Source: Arsenophonus sp052174475
GTDB taxonomy: Bacteria > Pseudomonadota > Gammaproteobacteria > Enterobacterales > Enterobacteriaceae
Direction of reading: 5' to 3'
NCBI GenBank assembly: GCA_052174475.1
Contig: JBQMRO010000042.1
Span: 62,001-126,000, forward strand
DNA length: 64,000 nt
In this document: one piece after another, positions 56,930 through 64,000 of the stretch
Position numbering within the stretch: position 1 is the stretch's first letter
Layout: every line of letters begins with the position of its first letter
Program-made: the position numbers and the translations under genes
The notes under the pieces: model-generated
The model's database searches: none
Told to the model about the DNA's origin: nothing
The model's input: the letters and a program-made list of their open reading frames with translations, nothing else

Positions 56930-58640
56930 TTTTTATGACATCAAAAGAGGTCATACAGTAGTACGTTCAATTCCGGTCTTTGATTTCTTTCAATACAAGT
57001 ATTATTTGCCTCTAGTTATGAATTCCGTGGTTTGAGTAAACGCTTAGGCTTAAAGTTACTGGATACAACTATATTGAGTGGCAATAACTAACAGTATGCT
57101 TTCTGGTGAATTTATTACCTATAGGGAATTAGGAATAATCTCCGTCTCCTATTCTCCCTTGGAAGTAAGATAAAAGTAACTAGATCGATAAACTTGACGA
57201 ATGCAGATAGAATAATAATTCTATTTCTCTGCTTAAGGATGCACCAAGAGAATAATTTACCTATATATCACCAACCCACCCCCACTTGCCAAACTAAACT
57301 GCTTTTCACCGTTAAAGATAGTTGGTTGGAAAAATTTTTTTGAAAAACAATAAAAGTATAAACTTGTGGATCTATCGATATATTGAGCGAATGCTTATAT
57401 ATAGACTTGTGTCTCCAATGGAGACGTATGTGGTGTACTATTATTGTATCTATCCTGATTGTTCCTAACAGCCATTTTTTATGCTAAAACTGTAAGTTAA
57501 AATCCTTCAGTTCATGTAGCGTCAAAACTACCGAGCAGTGGTTAGCAGCGTAGGTTTATATTTTACTCGACTGTAACTTGCAACAGATTACTTTCACTAT
57601 GTCCATCTTCTTTTGCTTTTTTCAAAAATAACTAGTTTTTCTGATACTCAATGTTCTGTTTTGTACCTCACTTGCACTTATGTCACAGTCGGCACGAAAA
57701 TAGGGTATCGAAATTGGTATCTTCTATGCCTTTCACGCTTATGATTAACAATTTAATCAATATCTGTAGGTTCATCTCTAACAACTCTGTAGTAGTATGG
57801 ATATTAAAAATGTTGTATAGCGTTAGGATGTTCTTAAAAAATAGCGTTCAAAAAATCTGTTAAGATGCTGGTCATTCTGCTAATTACACGTCCACAGCTA
57901 TAATCTGATAAATCCAAGGGTCTTTCTGCTCTTCAATATATCCGTACCAGGAAGTAGTGGCAGCGTTACTTGAAGCGTAGTACGGAAAATTGCTGAAAAA
58001 GTTTACTTCGATAAAAAGATGAAAGTAGCGGTATCATGCTGTAAAATAGTTCTGACGCTATCTTAATTCTGGTATTTATCTTAAAACTGCAACATTACCG
58101 AAAAGAAGTGGTTATATATCACTATTATAACCACTTAAATAAGCAGCACTATTGGAGATTCTAATGCAGGAAGAGATGATTGATCACTATATTTAACCAT
58201 ATTTCAGCGAGATATTTCAAAATGGTGCATTACTATGATTTATTGATAATCGTAAACAAGCAGACTATTACCGAAGCTGTATAAGGAAAGCGCTGAAGGT
58301 GAGGTCTTGCGAAAAACTTAAAAATAGGGGTTCGATGTTCTGATAAAAGGATTATTCTACGTGTAGAGTTGTGCAAATGCATTCTATCTAGCGACAGGCT
58401 ATTTCTTACCAACGTTAAGATTGACAAACAAGCAACGGAATTGTTGTCAGAAATAATCTATACAATAGAAAATAATGATTATTAAATTAAACCTATGATT
58501 AACTTTTCTAAGGTTAGTGAATTAGGTTAAAAAATATACATTCCAATGAAATTGGAATTTACAATAGGACTAAGTAAGCTTATTCTATCTGCTTTAGGAA
58601 AAAATATGGTTTTTACTCTTAATTTAAAGAGCAATTCAAT
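56930..58640 (+). mobile_element. IS91-family insertion sequence relic
   Basis: Second copy of the unit at 32800-34520. Plus-strand fragments include IEIGIFYAFHAYD (about 57710-57750), LMQEEMIDHYI (58165-58195) and YFSEIFQNGALL then FIDNRKQADYY with IRKALKV (58200-58300), fitting the IS91 pattern (VGIF.ALHTYGRQLN; EEMI..F...IP..HFKMVRYYGF..NRKR). The C-terminal end DKQATELLSEIIYTIE (about 58420-58475) is equivalent to the ADQAMKLLSERM block of the other copy. Non-functional. The left limit is uncertain. Confidence 0.65.
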
Positions 58641-58644
58641 TTGC

Positions 58645-59306
58645 TAGCCATAAATGTTTTTAAGATTAAGGTAGCTTCTAAATACCTGATGGATAGCCAT
58701 GATAGATGCTTAGTTAAGATTACGTAATAAGCATCAGGAGTTGGTCGTAGTCATACCCTTGTATAAAAAGATACAAACCTATCGAGGGCACGAGATCTAT
58801 ACCTACAAAAAGATAACGTTGTGAAGTTTCATTTGCATTTACGGAAGATAATTCACATTAACTGCAGTTGTGCAGGTTTATAGTTTTTTTAAATGCTTTA
58901 CGCATCAGCTTCATGGCATCTTTTTCCTGCTTTATTTCACGTAAATTTCTCTATTGGCTATGTAAGCAGCGATCCCAGATCAGATCGAGATACGATAGAT
59001 TTTAGAAATTTACGTACAACTCAACTTCCAGCAGTTTATTATAAAGAGAAAAACATTTCTTACAAAAAAATGACTACGCTTTCTGATCTGTAGATAACGT
59101 TGTCCGCAAAAGATAGAAAATATAGCTGTGATCATCAATATCATATTGTTTCGCTATTTAGCATCAAAAGAGTTATGAGTATACCCATAACGCTTAACTA
59201 AAGTAGATTCAGGCTCTTTACTGGCCTGAAAAGTACTAATTTTATATGTTATAGTTTCTTTATGATGCAAATTTATCATCATGGTATTTTACTTTAACTA
59301 TATCCA
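58645..59306 (-). mobile_element. IS481-family insertion sequence relic, 5' two-thirds
   Basis: Reverse orientation copy whose 5' end (near 59306) repeats the ATATAGTTAAAGTAAAATACC start and the CAGGCCAGTAAAGAGCCTGAA region of the plus copies. The end near 58660-58740 corresponds to the catalytic-domain region at 4090-4140. The 3' third is missing where the IS91 relic ends, suggesting the IS91 element cut into it. Confidence 0.7.
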
Positions 59307-59488
59307 TCATTAGATGATTTTATCATAATTAGGGTTGTACGATGAGAGTTTATATAATAAAACTGGACCAAACAAGTATCAATTCCTCAATCTTTAGGCC
59401 GAAATAATGTTAACCTATCGATTAAATTTAAGAGGTTATTGCCTGAGATAAATCTACTTACTTATGTGGCGTAATTATTTTTTAGATA

Positions 59489-60862
59489 TTATTTCCCAAT
59501 ACAGAAGCTGGAAAAAATACGATCTAATAAATCGTCTGAACTAAATTCCCCGGTAATTTCACTTAATGCCTGTTGCGTCAAACGAAGTTCTTCTGCTAAT
59601 AACTCACCTGAGTAAGGAAACAGTAACTGTTTATAACCTTCCTGTAAATGCTCCGCTGCTATATTAAGCGATTGAATATGACGTCGTCTGGCTAAGAATC
59701 CGCCTTCAATATGATGATTAAACTTAATGCTTTCTTTCAAATGTTGACGTAATAAATCAATACCTTCTTTTCGATAAACTGAAAGGCGAATAAGTGAGTA
59801 ATTATTAACTTTTGTTATTGTTATTGGTTCATTAGTAATATCAACTTTATTTCTAATTAGCGTAATAGGTAAAGACTTCGGCAATCTCGCTATAAATTCA
59901 GGCCAAATTTGCTCAGGTTCAGTTGCTTCTGTAGTGGTGCTATCCACCATAAATAATATATGATTCGCTTGCTCTATTTCTTGCCAAGCTCGCTCAATAC
60001 CTATTTTTTCAACTTCATCTGTTGCTTCACGTAAACCAGCTGTATCAATAATATGTAAAGGTATACCATCAATATGAATATGTTCATGTAATATATCTCT
60101 AGTAGTACCGGCAATATCTGTTACAATCGCTGTTTCATGGCCAGATAGTGCGTTTAATAAGCTAGATTTACCTGCATTCGGCTGTCCTGCAATCACAACT
60201 TTTATACCTTCTCGTAATAAACTGCCTTGATAAGATTCTAAACGCACACCATCTAAATGGGATATTATTTCGTTTAATTTTTTTTCTATCTTACCATAAA
60301 ATAAAAAATCAATTTCTTCATCTGGAAAATCAATTGCAGCTTCAACGTGAATACGCAAGTTAGTAAGTGCTTCCATCATTTTATAGATCTTTTGTGAGAA
60401 AGCACCTTGTAATGAATTTACCGCTGAACGAGCAGCCTGCTCAGTGCTCGCATTAATTAGGTCAGTAATAGCTTCTGCCTGAGCTAAATCTATTTTGTTA
60501 TTAAGAAAAGCGCGCTCAGAAAATTCACCAGGATTGGCAATCCGAATCATATCATCGATAACTAAAATTCGCTTAAGTAATAAATCAATGATGACCGGCC
60601 CACCATGTCCTTGCAATTCAAGAACATCTTCACCTGTAAATGAATTAGGCGCAGGAAAATATAGTGCAATTCCTTGATCTAACACTTTACCAGTATTATC
60701 ATAGAAAGATAGGTAATCCGCATAACGTGGTTGAGGTAATTTACCTAAAACAATGCGGGCAACTTCAGTAACTTTTGGTCCTGATATTCGCAAAATACCA
60801 ATACCACCATGTCCAGGTGGGGTTGCCTGCGCAATAATTGTATCATTGGTATATATCCTCAT
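59489..60862 (-). CDS. mnmE: tRNA uridine-5-carboxymethylaminomethyl modification GTPase MnmE
   Basis: With MnmG, MnmE forms the (c)mnm5 group at wobble U34 of several tRNAs. The 457-residue frame is intact (E. coli 454). It shows the N-terminal tetrahydrofolate-binding domain (DTIIAQATPPGHGGIGILRI), the helical domain, an inserted G domain with G1 GQPNAGKS at 226-233, G2 TDIAGTTRD near 248-256, G3 DTAGLRE at 273-279 and G4 NKVD, then the C-terminal FCIGK motif whose cysteine is conserved. It is the last gene of the rpmH-rnpA-yidD-yidC-mnmE string; MnmG is not in the window. Confidence 0.97.
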   Translation of the reverse strand: MRIYTNDTIIAQATPPGHGGIGILRISGPKVTEVARIVLGKLPQPRYADYLSFYDNTGKVLDQGIALYFPAPNSFTGEDVLELQGHGGPVIIDLLLKRILVIDDMIRIANPGEFSERAFLNNKIDLAQAEAITDLINASTEQAARSAVNSLQGAFSQKIYKMMEALTNLRIHVEAAIDFPDEEIDFLFYGKIEKKLNEIISHLDGVRLESYQGSLLREGIKVVIAGQPNAGKSSLLNALSGHETAIVTDIAGTTRDILHEHIHIDGIPLHIIDTAGLREATDEVEKIGIERAWQEIEQANHILFMVDSTTTEATEPEQIWPEFIARLPKSLPITLIRNKVDITNEPITITKVNNYSLIRLSVYRKEGIDLLRQHLKESIKFNHHIEGGFLARRRHIQSLNIAAEHLQEGYKQLLFPYSGELLAEELRLTQQALSEITGEFSSDDLLDRIFSSFCIGK

Positions 60863-60972
60863 TTTATTTTTAATTCTTATAATAAAGATGTTTTAGATGG
60901 TATTTAATCACCGCTTTAATCTATTTTTTTTATTTTGTTATTTTTTAATTACAAATAGCAAAATGCTAAAAC

Positions 60973-62610
60973 TTATCTTTTATCGCGATTATGTAGGCCA
61001 CGCTTTTCTAAGCCACGATAAATAATTTGTTGCTGGATAATTGTTACTAGGTTACTAATAATATAGTATAAAACTAAACCAGAAGGAAACCATAAGAAAA
61101 ATACCGTAAAAATAACCGGCATATAGGTCATAATTTTCTGTTGTATAGGATCAGTTACTGTTGTTGGTGAAATTTTTTGAATAATATACATAGTTAAACC
61201 CATTAACAATGGTAGAATATAATACGGATCCTGGGCTGATAAATCTTGTATCCAACCAACAAAGGGAACATGACGTAGCTCAACAGAACCTATTAACATA
61301 TAATATAAAGCAAGAAAAATAGGCATCTGAATTAATAAAGGCAAACAACCACCTAACGGATTAACTTTCTCTGCTTTATAGAGAGCCATCATTTCTTGAC
61401 TCATACGTTGCTTATCATCACCAACACGTTCTTTCATCGCTGCAAGTTTTGGTTGCAACAGACGCATTTTTGCTATTGAAGTATATTGTGCTTTAGTTAA
61501 AGGGTACATAATACCACGTACAATAAAAGTAATAACAATGATGGAAAAGCCCCAGTTACCGATAAAACCATGAATAAATTTTAATAATTTAAATAATGGC
61601 TGAGAAATAAACCACAGCCAACCATAATCAACAGTTAAGTCTAAATGTGGTGCAACTGCTGCCATTTCCGATTGTATTTCAGGACCTACCCACAAAGTTG
61701 AAGTGTAATTTTTTTTACTATTAGCCGCTACTTTTATCGGTGAACTCTTATAGCCAATAATAGCAATGGCTTTATCTAAATTGATTGTATAGAAGGTGTT
61801 TTGGTTTTTATAACTTGGTATCCAAGCAGTAGCAAAATATTGCTGTAACATTGCAATCCAGCCACCTTTAGTATTAACGTTTAAATTATTATCAGTAATA
61901 TCACTGAAACTATATTTTTTATAGTTTATTTCTTTGGAAGAGTATGCACTACCACGATAGGTATGCAAGGGGAAATTATTATTTCCTGTATCACGTTCTT
62001 TTGGTAGTTCTGCGGTTTGTTTTAATTGACCAAAAAAAGCCAGCATCAATGATTTTCCACTGTTATTATCAATATTATACTCAATAGAAATATTATATTT
62101 ACCACGTTTTAATAGATAGACTTTCTCATATATTAGGCCATCTTTACCCGTAAAGATAAGAGGAACACGCAGTTCATCTTGCCCATCTTGCAAGATACAA
62201 CTAGTTGAAGTTGAGAGGTATAAAGGACGCAATCTGTTATTGTAGGCAGGGTTATCGGGACCATCTTGACCAATTAAGCCGCTCTGTGCTTGATAAATAA
62301 AATCTTTACTAGTTTCCAATAAACGAAACGGATCAGATGAGTGTAATTTCTTAGGATAATGTAACAACTCAGCCTGATCAATATCCCCTCCACGGGTATT
62401 GATACGTAATTTAAGCACATCAGTTTTTACTGTGATAAATTGAGGTTTCTCATGAGCTAAATTAGCTTGGTCATCATGATTAGGTATATTCATTTGTTTT
62501 ACAATTTGTTCAGTCTTTATAAGTTGTATTTTATCACTTTTCCATGTCTGCCAAATTAAAAACGAAATAAATAGTAAAGCGATGAACAAAAGATTACGTT
62601 GTGACTCCAT
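60973..62610 (-). CDS. yidC: Membrane protein insertase YidC
   Basis: YidC inserts proteins into the inner membrane, alone or with SecYEG. The 545-residue protein (E. coli 548) has an N-terminal membrane segment (residues about 7-20, LLFIALLFISFLIW), a large periplasmic beta domain that is the more diverged part, and the highly conserved C-terminal insertase core starting near FIVRGIMYPLTKAQYTS with the hydrophilic-groove Arg, then QEMMALYKAEKVNPLGGCLP, PIFLALYYML, and FLWFPSGLVLYYI. Genes on both sides are those of other enterobacteria. Intact. Confidence 0.98.
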   Translation of the reverse strand: MESQRNLLFIALLFISFLIWQTWKSDKIQLIKTEQIVKQMNIPNHDDQANLAHEKPQFITVKTDVLKLRINTRGGDIDQAELLHYPKKLHSSDPFRLLETSKDFIYQAQSGLIGQDGPDNPAYNNRLRPLYLSTSTSCILQDGQDELRVPLIFTGKDGLIYEKVYLLKRGKYNISIEYNIDNNSGKSLMLAFFGQLKQTAELPKERDTGNNNFPLHTYRGSAYSSKEINYKKYSFSDITDNNLNVNTKGGWIAMLQQYFATAWIPSYKNQNTFYTINLDKAIAIIGYKSSPIKVAANSKKNYTSTLWVGPEIQSEMAAVAPHLDLTVDYGWLWFISQPLFKLLKFIHGFIGNWGFSIIVITFIVRGIMYPLTKAQYTSIAKMRLLQPKLAAMKERVGDDKQRMSQEMMALYKAEKVNPLGGCLPLLIQMPIFLALYYMLIGSVELRHVPFVGWIQDLSAQDPYYILPLLMGLTMYIIQKISPTTVTDPIQQKIMTYMPVIFTVFFLWFPSGLVLYYIISNLVTIIQQQIIYRGLEKRGLHNRDKR

Positions 62611-62636
62611 CGTTAATATTCTCTATTATAATCATT

Positions 62637-62873
62637 TTATCTAGGTGGAACAGGGTCGTCGCCACCCTTATGTAAAGGATGGCATTTTAATACGCGTTTC
62701 ATTATTAACCAACTACCTTTTATCAATCTAAATTGATATAATGCTTCTATCCCATATTGGGAGCAGGTAGGGTTGAAACGGCAACGCGACCCTAATAATG
62801 GCCTTATTATCAATTGATAACCCCTTATTATAGAAATTAAGAGCCGCGAGCCAAACGACAGTGACGAAGCCAT
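62637..62873 (-). CDS. yidD: Membrane protein insertion efficiency factor YidD
   Basis: A small (78-residue) cytoplasmic, membrane-associated protein that helps YidC-dependent insertion. The family pattern is complete: an amphipathic N-terminal helix (SRLLISIIRGYQLIIRPLLG), CRFNPTCSQYGIEAL with Cys31 and Cys37, GSWLIMKRVLKCHP with Cys64, and GGDDPVP. It is slightly shorter at the C terminus than the E. coli form (85). Its start overlaps the 3' end of rnpA by 37 bases, indicating translational coupling. Confidence 0.95.
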   Translation of the reverse strand: MASSLSFGSRLLISIIRGYQLIIRPLLGSRCRFNPTCSQYGIEALYQFRLIKGSWLIMKRVLKCHPLHKGGDDPVPPR

Positions 62874-63190
62874 AATTTGCCTAATATTTCAGTGATTTCT
62901 CGATTTTTTAAATCAGTGATCCCCCTTCTTAATATTATTACAAAATCCATTGAAGGCAACTCATGCTGATGTAAACGAAAATATTCTCTTATTAATCGCT
63001 TAATAAGATTGCGTTCATGCGCTCGTTTAATATTTTTTTTTGCGATAGTAAGACCAATACGCGGGTACCCCAGCTCATTGGGTCGTCCAAGAATAGTAAT
63101 TTCTGGAGAACTCGCCCGTTGTGGCTGTTGAAAGACATAATCAAAATGTCTGGGAATTAATAACTTTAATTCCCTAGGAAAAGTAAACAT
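62837..63190 (-). CDS. rnpA: Ribonuclease P protein component
   Basis: RnpA binds the RNase P RNA and the 5' leader of precursor tRNAs. The 117-residue product is typical in length. It shows FPRELKLL at the N terminus, ITILGRPNELGYPRIGLTIA, the conserved RNR-type helix AKKNIKRAHERNLIKRLIRE, and the end LWLRHCRLARGS. It starts 10 bases after the rpmH stop, in the same operon. In the RNR motif the usual HERNRIKR reads HERNLIKR, so one arginine is replaced by leucine. Confidence 0.96.
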   Translation of the reverse strand: MFTFPRELKLLIPRHFDYVFQQPQRASSPEITILGRPNELGYPRIGLTIAKKNIKRAHERNLIKRLIREYFRLHQHELPSMDFVIILRRGITDLKNREITEILGKLWLRHCRLARGS

Positions 63191-63200
63191 AACTAGTTTG

Positions 63201-63350
63201 CTATGGTTTATTTGAAGAAACGGTTAGACTAGCTCGGCCTTTAGTGCGACGACGAGCCAAAACATGACGACCATTTTTAGTAGCCATACGAGCACGGAAA
63301 CCGTGAGAACGGTTACGTTTTAGTATGGACGGTTGAAAAGTGCGTTTCAT
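63201..63350 (-). CDS. rpmH: 50S ribosomal protein L34
   Basis: L34 is a small basic protein of the large subunit. The frame runs from the ATG at 63350 to a TAG at 63201 and encodes 49 residues, against the usual 46 in enterobacteria: the body (MKRTFQPSILKRNRSHGFRA, RMATKNGRHVLARRRTKGRA) is standard, but the end reads LTVSSNKP rather than LTVSK, as if the original stop had been lost. It heads the operon with rnpA. Confidence 0.95.
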   Translation of the reverse strand: MKRTFQPSILKRNRSHGFRARMATKNGRHVLARRRTKGRASLTVSSNKP

Positions 63351-63794
63351 AGCGGATTCTACCTAACTTAATAAAATAGTTATTATTGATTCAATAAATT
63401 CATGATTTGTGACCCATTGGTAACAAGCAAGATGATGTATCTAATCATAACAACACCAATAATAGCAAAGAAATAGAATTGTAATAAAATATCTAACATT
63501 ACACAATGCAGAAAACAAATTTGACGCTTTTATCTATTATTTAGCTACGATAAAACTTAAACGAATACCATATTTTATTTTTGTTTATAAAGCACACTTC
63601 CAAGAAACTAGAAAAATGATGATATCACACACAAGATGTAAAATTATACGAATTTTCATGAAAATAGAAATCTTAAAAAGCATTAAAAGCTCAAAAATTA
63701 TTTGATTTAAAATAGAAGCTAATTGTTTAGTTCCAGATATTATATAAACTTTATTGCACAGCCTTATTTATTGAAATAAGGAGGATACTGATAG
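63351..63794. other. Upstream region of rpmH, no gene
   Basis: No gene or clear DnaA boxes (TTATCCACA-like) are seen. The rpmH promoter must lie here but I cannot point to a convincing -35/-10 pair. A short perfect hairpin, CCTTATTT / AAATAAGG, is at 63762-63781, just before an IS481 relic. Confidence 0.5.
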
Positions 63795-64000
63795 ATATAG
63801 TTAAGATAAAATATCATGATGAAGTTCCATCTTCAGACATCTGCAATGCCTAAAATTAAAACTGCTCTTTAGGTCAGCAAAAAACCTGTATCTACTTTGA
63901 TTAAGTATTATGTGGCATATCTAAACTTATGGTTTCTAAAGGAGAAAAATGAGATGATGTTGATGATTACAGTCATGTTCTCCATCATTTCTCGGAGATG
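63795..64000 (+). mobile_element. IS481-family 5' end fragment running off the window
   Basis: Begins GATATAGTTAAGATAAAATA, as does (reversed) the copy ending at 59306, and continues with the CTTTAGGTCAGCAAAAAACC / TCTACTTTGATTAAG segment common to the family. The rest is outside the window. It stands about 450 bases upstream of rpmH, where dnaA would be expected in the enterobacterial order. Confidence 0.7.

Noticed and set aside
1..64000. tRNA or rRNA genes and CRISPR arrays
   Set aside because: I looked for conserved tRNA features (GGTTCGAATCC-like T arms with CCA ends) and regularly spaced repeats and found none that I could support.

Overview
The window looks like a chromosomal segment of a gammaproteobacterial (Enterobacterales) insect endosymbiont caught in the middle of genome decay. 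Every recognisable housekeeping gene is closest, as I recall the families, to Escherichia/Proteus-type orthologues, and local gene orders (pdxA-rsmA-apaG-apaH facing folA; rpiA divergent from argP; priA divergent from rpmE; rpmH-rnpA-yidD-yidC-mnmE) are the enterobacterial ones. The DNA is AT-rich. Convincing intact genes cover only about 12.3 kb of 64 kb (about 19%). The mixture of phage lysozyme, Tc-type insecticidal toxin relics and IS debris would suit an Arsenophonus-like lineage; this genus guess is inference, not proof.

Layout. 1-2382: 3' end of pdxA, then rsmA (frameshifted at an A10 tract), apaG and apaH in one operon. 2449-7870: a perfect hairpin, then IS relics (an IS481-family copy split by an IS1595-family copy, an IS256-family copy), folA, and a second IS256 relic in the opposite orientation. 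7871-32800: about 25 kb with no intact gene except a phage SAR-type lysozyme (18255-18731) beside a probable holin remnant; minus-strand blocks of readable but broken protein include YD-repeat/Tc toxin B-C-type sequence around 20.2-21.1 kb. 32800-34520: IS91-family relic. 35486-37175: rpiA and a multiply frameshifted argP. 37510-47870: IS relics around an isolated intact ugd, plus a hexanucleotide tandem repeat at 46031. 48011-50660: priA and rpmE. 51235-59306: a very AT-rich GT8 LPS-type glycosyltransferase and more IS relics. 59489-63350: mnmE, yidC, yidD, rnpA, rpmH, the oriC-proximal block. 63795-64000: the 5' end of another IS481 relic at the place where dnaA would be expected.

What survives is translation and RNA maturation (rsmA, mnmE, rnpA, rpmH, rpmE), replication restart (priA), membrane protein insertion (yidC, yidD), folate, PLP and pentose metabolism (folA, pdxA, rpiA), Ap4A hydrolysis (apaH) and envelope sugar functions (ugd, GT8). 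What has decayed is mobile DNA, a regulator (argP) and toxin/prophage genes. At least four IS families (IS256, IS481, IS1595, IS91) are present in several copies each; every copy I could read is full of stops and frameshifts. IS and remnant boundaries are estimates from comparing copies by eye.
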